Assembly: GCA_012845835.1 (NCBI GenBank)
Contig: JABAKD010000028.1
Coordinates: forward strand, 11,375,241 to 11,439,240
DNA from: Undaria pinnatifida
Taxonomy: Eukaryota; Sar; Phaeophyceae; Laminariales; Alariaceae
DNA: 64,000 nucleotides
Direction: 5' to 3'
Part shown: in pieces, positions 9,987-20,268 of the stretch
Layout: each line of letters opens with the position of its first letter
How positions within the stretch are numbered: position 1 is the first letter of the stretch
Made by a program: the position numbers and the translations under genes
Notes under the pieces: generated by a model
The model's input: only the letters and a program-made list of their open reading frames with translations
Database searches by the model: none
Told to the model about the DNA's origin: nothing

Positions 9987-11396
9987 CTAAGGTCTCTGTC
10001 TGCGGTGATAGCCCCGCTCCAAGTACACAAACTCGATTGTTTGTTTGTATACCTGGCCGGCTGCATTGATGATGAACGACACCTTCCCCCCGCCTTTCGT
10101 TTGCAGGCACATGATCTCTGTTTTCGCCTCAGAGACCGTAAGCCCGAACGCCGAGCACGCAGTCACGATCACCGTCATCATCCTTTCCAACCCTTCTGAT
10201 GATCGCGATATGATGCCCGCATCGTCACCGCACAGCATACCCCACAACCTCTGCACCTCCTCCTCCTCCTTCCCCCCCCCGCCCGTCGACTTTGCCTGTG
10301 CGTGGTGTGCCCTTCTCGTCTCCTTTCTCCTTTCGTTGGAGCTGCACCATGTTGTCCGTAATGGCTGCATCAGAGAGGAAGCCTTTCTCGGCTACACGCA
10401 GTACCGCCGTGAAAAATGTGTTGAACAGCAGTGGCGCGAGCACGCATCCTTGCCTGAGACCTTGCCCCACGAAACTCTCCGTCATCCAGCCGCTCGCATG
10501 CTTGCATGCCGTCGTGGAATTGGCGGATGACGGCGAGCATTCTCGATAGCACGCCAAAACGAGCAAGGACATCCCACAGAAGGGTTCGGTCGACGGAGTC
10601 ACATGTTTTTGTTGCATGCCGTCGTGGAATTGGCGGATGACGGCGAGCATTCTCGATGGCACGCCAAAACGAGCAAGTACATCCCACAGAAGGGTTCGGT
10701 CGACGGAGTCACATGTTTTTGTTGCATGCCGTCTTGGAATTGCCGGATGACGGCGAGCATTCTCGGTGGCACGCCAAAACGAGCAAGGACATCCCACAGA
10801 AGGGCTCGGTCGACGGAGTCATATGGTTTGGTGAGGTCGATAAAGCACAAGTACAAGGGGGTGTCCTTCTTCCGCGCCAGTTCCTGCAGTCGTCGTACTA
10901 CGAACATCATGTCAACCGTCGAGCGTTGGGGTCTGAACCCACACTGTTCCTTCGGCAAATGTTCTCGCGTTCGTAGTAGTCACTCAGGCGACCCGCGATG
11001 ACTTTGAGGAGTACTTTGCCTACGTGAGCCACGAGGGAGATGCCACGATAATTGCCACACTCTATCCGATCTTTTTTCTTGTGCAGCACCTTAATCGTTG
11101 CATCTTTCCATTGTTGCGGCACGACACCTCTCCTCCACACAGCGACGATGATATCGTGGAACTTTCCGTGTGTCCAAGCCTCCTTAGTCGGCCAAGACCT
11201 TCAGGAGCTCGGCCGGGAGGTCATCGGGCCCTACCACCTTTCTGTTTGCCAAAGCACGAATCGTCTCTTCTACTTTGTACCAAGACGGGACATTGTCCAG
11301 TGGTCTGCATGGGGGCCACTGCTTAAGTTCGTCCACAATGCTCGAATCAAGGGTCGGCGACTTGGTGTTAAGCAATAATAAAACCACCTCACCCAC
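9987..11396 (-). pseudogene. LINE reverse transcriptase region
   Basis: Blocks in order on the minus strand: [20 protein letters not shown], then [21 protein letters not shown], then [20 protein letters not shown], then [14 protein letters not shown] (motif A; the Ala usual before YD is Pro here), then [14 protein letters not shown], then [12 protein letters not shown] at about 10211-10245. The last block is the active-site box, but it reads CGDD where YADD is expected. Together with frameshifts between 11184 and 10907 and the 110-bp triplication, this marks an inactive copy. Confidence 0.85.
10502..10831. repeat. Three tandem copies of a 110-bp unit inside the LINE
   Basis: Copies start at 10502, 10612 and 10722, with the same spacing of 110 bp. 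The unit covers reverse-transcriptase codons for the stretch [17 protein letters not shown] through FQDGMQ. Since 110 is not a multiple of three, each extra copy shifts the frame. Copies differ at a few positions, so this duplication is older than the one at 7274. Confidence 0.9.
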
Positions 11397-12905
11397 CGCT
11401 CCCGGATTAGGGCATTATCCCGCAGCAATCGACCTTCCTCGTCCTTGATGTACTGCGAGTTAAACGTCCTCTTCTCTTCAACATCCATCCCCTTTAGATG
11501 TTTGTAGTAGCCAAACTGACCACCTTCTCGGATACGCGCTTCGAGTTGGCTGACGTAATCTTCGAAGAACCTCTGTACAGCTTCCGCCGGCGTGCGTTTC
11601 AGCTGTTTGGTGGTCGCCTTCAAGGCTCGCCGTAGACCACGATCATTTGGGGCAGGACGAAGCCGTTTCCTCGCGTCTTCCCTATCCTGCCATCGTGCAC
11701 ACAACTCCGCTTTCGTCTCCTCGGTCGTACACCAACCCCTCGGTAGTTGCTTGCGCCGAATAGAGGGCGCCATGTCGGCCGCATTCGACAGTAGAGTCTG
11801 GGTTAGTACTGAGGTCGTGTCATCAACGCTTCCGGTATTTGTACCGGGTATCGGGGAGGAATACATGGCGGCTATCGTTTCTTGGAGGTTCATCCGGAAG
11901 TGCGGGTTCGCCTTTAACCTTGGTAGATCAATAGCCCGCCGGTTCTTGATGACTCTCTTTGGGCGATTTGGTGCGATGCGATCCAAAAGGCGAATATTGC
12001 CGAACACGAGATTGTGGCCCAACTCAGCATTCTCCTTCGGTGGGGTCCGCACAAGTGATATTACATACCAATCGTCTATCCACTTGCCGTGTCCGTATGT
12101 AGTCAATCCTGTTCTGGGCTTTTCCTCGGTTAGGACTTGGAAAGTGTACGATATACGACGAGCGAGTGTAGCATAGTACGTGTTAAAGAGGGCGAGTTTG
12201 TTGTGTGTTGCGTGAATCAATAGTCGCTCTCCGTTGCCGTTCAGTTCATCACGTCCGTATGCACCCATTACCTTACTGTCGGTCCATCCAATACCTCTCA
12301 TGCCGGTACGAGCATTCGCGTTCATCAGGACAAGGAGGTAGTCCCCACTGGGTACCCCCTTGACCACCTCATCAAGTGCACTCTAAAAGTGGTATTTTTC
12401 GCTGGTGCTCTGATGGAGAGTGGGAGCATCCTAGCCTACAATAAAAGACATGCCGTTAGATTTCCCTTCAAGTTGGACGCGAATTTTCATCAATCTAGCA
12501 CTGATGCACTCAACCGCGACGTCGCCCTTATCCATCCCTGCCACGATAGACTCTCCAACAGCTAAGCCTACCCCGTGGTTCCCCTTCTTCTCGTGATTTC
12601 CTCCGTCTGCTCCCCGAGCAAAACACTATATACCCCGCCTCCGCAAAAGCAATTTTCCCATCGCGCCTCACCTCCTGCAATCCTATGACGTCACAACCTG
12701 TGTCCTCGGTAGTCTTCAGTATCACCTCGGCGTGGCCTATGCCGTTTGTGCCCTTGGAAGCAAGTATGCGAACGTTGAGCGTATCCACGACGAGTTCCCC
12801 CACTCTGGACCTAGCCCTTGCATCTGTGTGTAGCTTCTGAGCAGCCTTTCGAATCCTCCTACGTCCCCTCCTTTTCTTCCGAGCGTCCGATTTTCTCCCT
12901 TCCAC
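11270..12905 (-). pseudogene. LINE endonuclease region
   Basis: The N-terminal frame (12528-12905) begins with a basic stretch and holds endonuclease blocks VDTLNVR and VIGLQEVRRDG, where the Glu is expected to be catalytic. The second frame (11270-12367) continues with GDYLLVLMNANARTG, the block corresponding to the D-x-N motif of APE nucleases, and a linker with KRVIKNRRAIDLPRLK. This enzyme nicks target DNA to prime reverse transcription. The two frames are out of register near 12370-12530, so the copy is inactive. Confidence 0.8.
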
Positions 12906-14625
12906 CCTCCGTTTTTCCCATACAGAGTATTTCCCTCTCTTTGTCTCCCTTTGCCCAGCCCGTTTCTAGCCTAAATGCCAACGTGAAGGGGGCACCAGTC
13001 CCGACACGCCACGTCCATCTCCTGCCCGACTTTGGTGCTTACTCACGTGGGTTCGATGCTCTATTCTCTGTTCGATACGAGCCCCACGCTGTCCGCGGCG
13101 GTGACGCGACATTACGTCCGCAGGCAAGTCTCATGCGTAAAAAAAATCCGCGAGGAACATTTTTGGCTTGTCGCTGGCTGTCACCGCCGGCCCGGTCATC
13201 CTCGAGGGCTAGTTCAGCGCGCGAGTACGTTCGACGCCACACTCCCACTCAGGGGCTCTGGCACGTGTTGCGGAAGCCTCAGCCCTAGCACCACCTCGGC
13301 CGGGGAGCAGCGGAGGAGAGGACATAGAGTATACTTGCACCTGAAGCAAATCAAATACGAGGTCCCTGGTATAATGCATCATGAATACCCCGGCGAGCTC
13401 TATATACTCCGGAGTATAAGAGTTCAATACTGGCCGTCTGTAGGTGATGACTCTGTTTATACGAGTCTACGAGAATGTATCGAAGTAACCCGACAGCAAT
13501 TCAAACCCTGGCCCTCACTCCCAATCGAGTTGATTTTAGTAGTTTTGCATCCTTGGTACACAAGCACACAGCAGTCGTCCTACATCACGAGCGGAGGTAA
13601 GCCAGGTGGCGGTTCATAAGTCAGAGTGCAGAGCTCAGCCAAAAAACAATATAGACAAAAGACAACGGAAGAATCGGAACCTTTGAGCGCACGGACCATG
13701 AACCATGATGCACATTGATTGGTCGACTGCGCATGCATACCGCAGCAGTGCCACCGGGTTCTACTGAGTGGTGCTGTTTGGCGCGAAATCTAGCCAGCTG
13801 ACATATATGATATCATACGACGGAGCTGTTCACATTTTTTTCGCACGAACACTTGCGACTGAGGGTTCTGGTATTCCGTTCTCGTTACCCTTGAGCATAC
13901 ATACCTGGTACTGGTACTCAGGGTGAGTTTGAACTTATTTCGACCTTGTTGGAACGGTTGGAATGGAACGAGGCTGTTCGCTTTTCGCTCGTTCAATTCC
14001 AACCTGTTTGTGTCCGATATAAGACTGGGCAAGCGACTCGAACAGATGATAGCGCAACTGACTTCTGCGGCGGGACCGTGCAGCCCGAGTCTAAGGAAGA
14101 GGTACCGTCACGTGGGCAGCGATCGCGCCTGATACAGAGAACAACTTGACAAGCAAAATATCTCAATGCAAGCCTCACAGACGACGGTGCTAGCCGTCCA
14201 AGTGGCACCATCGGGACAAATCTGGAAGTTGTGATATTGCCCTCGTGGCTCGACGAAGGCTACTGAAACTTCCACGAACATCGGTTCCACACATTTGCCA
14301 GGATATATATCGCCAGAGCCTCGTTCGCAACCCAGTCTTTTATTTTGCCTCGTGAGCCTCCTGGTCAGGCCATGGTCGTGTCCCGCGGCTCCTAACTAGA
14401 CTAATGTATTAACAAATCACTCCCAACACCTGTAGACATACTACCTGGCTTTTTGCCGTTTACCTGTTGAATGATTGCACGAAATACGGTCGCTGTAGGC
14501 TAATACAAGACGATCACGCTTACAGTATTCCAGGTATCTACCGCCCACACCGTTTGAAAAACTAACATATCAGTAACATCGTTCCGCCGTATGTTCCCAG
14601 TCCCGAGCACCACCAGCGGCCAAGG
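12906..14625. other. Intergenic, no gene recognised
   Basis: Short open frames only. The LINE 5' untranslated region may extend into the first few hundred bases. A good stem-loop sits at 13956-14004. The part just before 14626 would hold the promoter of the sulfotransferase gene, but I cannot point to a convincing core element. Confidence 0.45.
13956..14004. other. 17-bp stem-loop
   Basis: GGTTGGAATGGAACGAG at 13956-13972 pairs with CTCGTTCAATTCCAACC at 13988-14004 with one mismatch, around a 15-nt loop. Function unknown. It could be a remnant of a small inverted-repeat element. Confidence 0.6.
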
Positions 14626-15612
14626 ATGGCAGCAAGCTTATCGACAGCGCGTAGGGCGCCCTCTCCGCTGTGGCTCTGGGCTGTCCTGCTCCTCGGGATC
14701 TTCTCCAGACCGATCGCCGCCGACGTTAGCCGTGAACTCACGGAAGCACAAGGGGACAATACAACATGTTGGATATTCACTCACATGCCAAAGTCAGGGG
14801 GTAGCACCATCAAAAACATCCTAAACGCCCGCTGGGGCAAGAAGAATGTGTTTCTCTACAACTCCGACGCTTGGAAGCTGGGGGAAGAACACGCGGCCAC
14901 TTTCACCCAAGAAAACCCCAAACGGTGGCGAATGGCGGTGGGGGGCTACTCGGAGGTACTGCGGCGACACGGCGGGAACGGCTGCAAGTGGTTCACGCTG
15001 TTTAGACACCCTATCGCTCGTGTGGTATCTGCGTACTACTACTGCCACAAGAAGCCCCAGGACCAGGCGTGTGCTAGCTCGGTGATGCTCGCCTCTGACG
15101 TGGACCTGGTCTCGTTCGCGAGGATGTGGGGGAACTTCGCGGTGCGTCAGTTTAGCCTTGGCGACTTGACTATCGAAACCGTCATGGGCGTCGCCATGTC
15201 TCCCGAGCAGCGAGCGTGGCCCGCGTGGTACATGGCGAAGGAACACTTGGCTCGAACGTATGCAACAAAGCCGAACGTCGATGGTGCGGATGGGGCCTTA
15301 CACGAGAAGATGGATTTCACGCAAGATTTACTGAGAAACGAGTACGCCGCCGTGGGTATACTAGAGGAGTTCAACACCACGATGGCCCTCTTCGACAGCG
15401 TTCTTGACATTCCTGGGCTTGGCTGGGCAGAAATTTTCGAACGCAAAGGGGTGGTTAACAAAAACACGAACTCAGTGAGCGCCAAGGACAAGGCGTTAGT
15501 GGCAGCGCACCGCGATGACCGCATCAAGTATTTTTTACGTCTCGATATCCAGCTGTACGAGTACGCGGTGGGTCTGTTCCACGAGCAGCTCGCAAGCGCG
15601 GGCTTGTCGTAG
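14626..15612 (+). CDS. Golgi-type carbohydrate sulfotransferase
   Basis: A single-exon frame of 328 residues. A hydrophobic stretch at residues 15-26 in a short basic N-terminus suggests a type II signal anchor, as in Golgi sulfotransferases. HMPKSGGST (53-61) is the 5'-phosphosulfate-binding loop for the donor PAPS. RHPIARVVSAYYY (127-139) is the 3'-phosphate-binding block, with the Arg and Ser expected to contact PAPS. These blocks and their spacing fit the Sulfotransfer_2/HS2ST-like superfamily, which transfers sulfate to polysaccharides. In brown algae such enzymes are candidates for making fucoidans. The substrate cannot be read from sequence. The ATG at 14626 follows CAAGG and is the first that includes the anchor. 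It looks intact. Confidence 0.85.
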   Translation: MAASLSTARRAPSPLWLWAVLLLGIFSRPIAADVSRELTEAQGDNTTCWIFTHMPKSGGSTIKNILNARWGKKNVFLYNSDAWKLGEEHAATFTQENPKRWRMAVGGYSEVLRRHGGNGCKWFTLFRHPIARVVSAYYYCHKKPQDQACASSVMLASDVDLVSFARMWGNFAVRQFSLGDLTIETVMGVAMSPEQRAWPAWYMAKEHLARTYATKPNVDGADGALHEKMDFTQDLLRNEYAAVGILEEFNTTMALFDSVLDIPGLGWAEIFERKGVVNKNTNSVSAKDKALVAAHRDDRIKYFLRLDIQLYEYAVGLFHEQLASAGLS

Positions 15613-16985
15613 ACCTCCATGGAGACGCGTGCTGTGACAGAAGTAGCGTTTTTCTGCCAGAATGCATCTGATTGATGAGGCCCTTCAACTCGACTAGCGA
15701 GCTACCCAATGCGGTTGGGAATCCCCTTTGAGCGTTTACTACACTATATTTTTTCGTAAAATACGTTTGGCCGTGGGATTGTTCATGGGGTCGCGCCTTC
15801 GATTTTCTCCAAACTTTTTCTCTTGTTTTGGGTGAGGAGTGTAGAGGCCCTCAACATCAGAGCCTCAGATTTTTTGTGCGCACCCCTCTACCGCCGAAGT
15901 ATGCGCCTAGTGGAAACCCGCACACGGCGTTATAAGTATGCGCCTAGTGGAAACCCGCAAACAGCGTTACAAGCAGTACAGGCGGACATTAGTAGAGAAA
16001 GACATACCGTGCCCGCAATTTCTGGTTGTCAATTGTTTTTTTTATGTTGGAATTTTTGAATGGTGGAAAATTCCTTGGTCGACAAATGTCGTCCGTCCCC
16101 CGGAATCGTGACGTCGCTTTTTTCGGAAGAAAATAAAACAGTTGGTAAATTGGCCGTGGATGATGACGTCATTCTCAAGTTTTGGTATTATAGACGCATG
16201 CTGCCACAGGGGTGCAGTGTCGTTTTTTCGCCAAAATCGATTCTGACTCACGGGGCCCATCAACAAATAGCCAACTATCAAATTTAACCACATCGTTACG
16301 AGAAAATGCTTTCGTTTTTCGTTTTTTTTTTTTCTTTGTTGTGCTGGTGTTCCTATGTATGCTGTGAGATTGTCCGCCGGGTGGTACCTTCGTTTTCGCT
16401 TGAATCTGTGTGTGGGTGAGGTATGGAAGCTTTAGGCGCACCCCTGCCACATAAATAGTAGCACGCTTGTTTACAGTACAGACAGTACCAACGTGTCTTT
16501 TTTTTTTGTTCGTCGTATTATACTAGTATCTTGTAGAGCATTATAGCGTGGCGTTCCAGTGCACAATTTTTGTTCCGAAATATGGCGCGAGGGCCTCTCA
16601 TGTTACAGTAGTTTGAGTTTGTTTATTTTCTCGATTATTTTGAGGAGGCGGTTTTTCTCGCCGTCTCTTGAGTTCAAGGAAGAGGTTGTATTTTTGCTTG
16701 TTTGTTTTTCGCTCGAAGGATGCGAGTATAGTCTGTAAAAAACGTGTTATTTGTACCTGGCAGCCTAGATATTTCCGGTCCGTCTGATTGAGGTGTGCAT
16801 GCGAATTGTTGTACATGATACTTACGGTTTTAAAGCATACGCCGATAGAACTTTAGCATACAGCGGTATCGGTTTCTGAGGCGGAACACCTGCCTATATG
16901 GCGGAGGGGCAGGTCAGCTTTGATGTGTATTTTATTTTATTATAAGCCTTCTCTTCAGGGAAGGTTATTTTTTTTTCTCAGGTCC
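15613..16985. other. Intergenic, T-rich, old repeats
   Basis: No gene recognised. A 37-bp tandem duplication lies at 15898-15971 (AGTATGCGCCTAGTGGAAAC repeated). A segment near 15770 (GGCCGTGGGATTGTTCATGG) resembles the degenerate repeats found at 17-18.2 kb, so this stretch is probably an older part of the same repeat field. Confidence 0.5.
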
Positions 16986-18270
16986 TGCAATTTACGAAAT
17001 ATTTCTTGTTTTGATGTCAAGTAGGTTTGATTCGTTCGTCGATAGACGTGTGCTACGATACTATAGGTATGAATAGGCACTTTTTGGCCAAACAATTTGC
17101 GGACTGGGGCTTTCAAGTAGAGGTCAAATAACGCACTATATCCAAGGTGTCGTTGGAATTGCAGGTGTATTTCAGTATAGTTTTGGTTGTATACCTACTC
17201 GTAGGCCACGGGATTGCTCACCGGATCGATACGGATTGCAGTTGGTAGACTAAAGGTTTGTGAGCGGTTGAGCTCAAGTGAAAGGAACTTGAGATATGTG
17301 TGATTTGACTGCAACTCTGCCGCAGCATGTGCATCGACGAGACTTTAAAACATGTTGACCGTTGCTTCCCGTGGAGTAGATACATACGCGTTTTGCCCGC
17401 AGAAATCGGAGCTGCGAGCAGGTGCGCTCCAATAGCCTATTTAGGGTCGGGCCAACGCTACGGTAGGGAGGCGTGTTTCCGATGGAGGTACTCGTACAAC
17501 TTTTTGGCAAAAAAAAAGCATCTGAATGACGAGGCTCCCCAAACCTTTTCCAACTCCTACAATTATTTCCTAGTATAACTCCATTGTTTTGTCCCCCATG
17601 TCGGGAGTGCGGTGCTAAAAGGGTTCATTAACCCAAGATCGTCGGAATTTAATTATTGTTTTGCAGCATGATTGTTCTTGTATACCTGGGCCACAGGCGT
17701 TGCTCATCGGATGGCACTTTCAGGTTGCTCAAAAATCAGTTTTTGGGCGCGAAGCCATAGAGCTCAGGAGCTCCAAAACAAAAACGGTGCTACCCTCTGC
17801 TACCGTACTGCTGTAGCATGTGTCCACGGGAGGAAACTAGAGTAGGGGATTTTTTTTGCTTCAAGGCCACTCGAGAAGGCTACCCTATATGCAGTTGCAA
17901 GTTTTGAACGTTTTTCTGGGGGGAGGGCGCGATATGCACCGCCTTATGGCATTATTTGCTACACCAAAAGGACGCGTGCTACGATAGAGGTGTACCTTTT
18001 TTTGGCGAAAACGGTTTCTGAATGACGGAAGTCCTTAAAAACCCAAAATTGTCGTCGCCAATTTACGCGCCGTGCTTTTCGCATGATTCTCGTTGTGTAC
18101 CTAGTACATGGGATTCTCCATCCGGGGTAGCGGTTTTATTTTCTCCAAATCAGTTTTTGGGTGTTAAGAAGGACATGTCTTGACCTCCCAAAATTGAGGA
18201 AATCTCAGAAAAAAAGTGGCGCACCTCTTTCGTAGCACGCGTCAAGAATTATTTTCTTGTGAGGTACAGA
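16986..18270. repeat. Degenerate tandem repeat of about 400-500 bp
   Basis: Diverged blocks recur in the same order. One is a CGTGCTACGATA block followed by a TTTTTGGC block and TCTGAATGACG (near 17045, 17495, 17970). Another contains GTATACC...CCAC.GG.ATTGCTCA..GGAT (near 17190, 17680, 18090). A third is AATCAGTTTTTGGG (17735, 18147). Spacing is roughly 410-490 bp. Similarity is low, so the array is old. No coding content seen. Confidence 0.5.
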
Positions 18271-18348
18271 ACCGCTTGCGCTACGTATTGATGCATTACT
18301 AGTGGCCTACACTTGATAGAGAAAATGGTGGGACCCCCCCTTACGCTA

Positions 18349-18446
18349 GCTCGTGTCGTCCCCACTCTATACGAGTCGCGGAGTTTGGTCTGTAGTAGCT
18401 CGTGTCATCCCCACCATATATGAGTGGCGAAGTTTGGTCTCAAGTG
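18349..18446. repeat. 49-bp tandem duplication
   Basis: Two copies starting GCTCGTGTC at 18349 and 18398, each running through AGTTTGGTCT, with several mismatches. The following 18447-18799 holds no recognisable gene. Confidence 0.75.
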
Positions 18447-18799
18447 TTGGCCCTGATCTAGAAGCATCGAGCCTACCCCCCGTCGTTCGGTCTTGTGGGC
18501 CATGGATATATACTTGGTGTTATGTTTGCCCTGAAAGGCGAGCGTCGAGTCCACCCCCTCCCCCTCACCACCTTGACCAAGCGATTTCCCGTTTGCCAGA
18601 AGCAAACACGTCGAAAATTAGATCTGTGGACGATGGTTCAGTAGACTTGCGCCCGATTATAGTTGAGGGGCGTGAAGAAGAGGAGTAGATGTATGCCGGA
18701 ATTTAATTGCAGTTTCCTGCAGCCCACGCTATACGGATGGTAGGGGGATATTGTTGGCCTCAAACTTTCTTCTGGGTGTCGGGGGTTCACGAACCTTGC

Positions 18800-19097
18800 C
18801 GGTCGCCCCGGTGGCGTATCAGGTTATCCTCGGGCCTGGTATAGGTCAGTTTCGTGAGTTCGAGCCCCGTCGAGTGCCTACTCGTATGAATTCGTTGGGA
18901 CTTTTTCTTGTGCACAAATTGACTTGCGGAAAGCGCGAGAGCGTGAGTTAGCAACACGCGATGAAAAATCGACGAGCAGTGGGATTGCTGGACCCTATGC
19001 GCGATAAAAAATGAAGGCAAGAACCGGGGGCGAGAAGGGACGACACCTGTACCACGGCTTGTCCAGAAGCTGGGAAGTAAAAGTGTGAGAAACAAAA
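18800..19097 (+). mobile_element. tRNA-derived SINE, copy 2
   Basis: Collinear with the SINE at 7990-8293: an A-box-like GTGGCGTATCAGG, a B box GTTCGAGCC at 18858-18866, then the same body and an A-rich end. Differences are scattered substitutions and small indels, so the two copies inserted independently. Confidence 0.75.
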
Positions 19098-20268
19098 AAC
19101 TACGAACTACCCAAATATATATTTTAGTGTCATTCGTGCTTTACAAAAAATGTTCGGCGTATACGCGTATATCTAGCCCATGCGATTTTCTAACGGGCTG
19201 AGAGTATAAATTTTCTCGCGTTCATTTTTTTTGGTGAGGTATCGTACGATACGATACGAAGCTTGAGCAAGGGGCCTCAGAAAATTCAGAGAAAATGCAG
19301 GTGCACCGCCTGGTAAAAAAATAGCGGATGAGGCCATTGGCGCTTCTGTGTGGTCCTATCTTCGACGTGTACGCCGGAAACCATCACCGGCGCCACACGA
19401 TTAATTCCACCACATACCTATGGTGTGATATCTAACCACATAACTTCGACGTCACCGTGCTAGCTGTAGCAGGGACCGCCGTGCTAGCTGTAGAAGGGAC
19501 CATCATACGGAAACCAGCCGTCTACAGCCTCGCCAAAGCTTGTATTGGGGTCGCATCGGCGCAGACCGCATCTGATACCACTGTTGCCATCCACTAGTCG
19601 ATATGACGAAAAACAGGTTCCACCTTCGGAGACATCTCGGCTTTCTTTTCGCTGTTGGTTGCCTCGACATGACGAAAGATAGGTTCCACCTGAATATGTA
19701 GTCTTTCGTTTCGCTATTTGTTGCCTATCAAAGCTGCGCAGCAGGGGGTAATATATAACAGTCACACAATGCCGCTTGTCGCAGATTCAACCCCCATATA
19801 CTTCAGCTCTAACTGCCATTCATTTGGCAATGCTGCCTTTCCCGTTCGGTACCCGACGCCGTACTCGGCGTTGTCTACATCACCCCCCTCCAACAAAACA
19901 AAAAGCAAGCCCGGCTACCTTCGACGACCAATCACTCAAAAAATAAATACATCGGAGTTAAGTCGCAACCCAGGCACGCACAGGCCGCGCAAACGAGAAA
20001 TACCGCTCACACCCATTTACTCGAACAGCAGTGTAGTGGTCCCTCTGCAGTGTCGGTACGTGCACTATAGAGGAAAACACCGGCACTACTCCCCATACTG
20101 ACACTACTCGTTGTTCCCATCTGTGCCAACAGTGTCACAGGCACTAAAGCGGGAAATCGGCGCTACTCAATCGGCACTAAAGAGAGACCTCTACTGTAAT
20201 GTAAAACATATTTCACACAAATCCCAAGTAATTTGTCTCCCCCAAAAACGCACGTAGTTCTCAAAGGG
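19098..20268. other. Intergenic with small tandem duplications
   Basis: No gene seen. A 24-bp duplication (CCGTGCTAGCTGTAG at 19455 and 19479) and a 69-bp diverged duplication (ATGACGAAAAACAGGTTCC near 19601 and 19670) lie here. The right end is the 3' flank of the PPR gene. Confidence 0.5.

Larger units (their letters stand above)
9343..12905 (-). mobile_element. Dead APE-type LINE (non-LTR retrotransposon)
   Basis: A minus-strand non-LTR retrotransposon with an apurinic-type endonuclease, a reverse transcriptase and a C-terminal region, in that order. It resembles the widespread family often annotated as craniofacial-development-protein-2-like. Coding is split over at least five frames, so there are several frameshifts, and a 110-bp internal triplication adds more. 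The 5' boundary is unclear. The 3' side runs into the C/T tract. No target duplication was identified. Confidence 0.85.
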
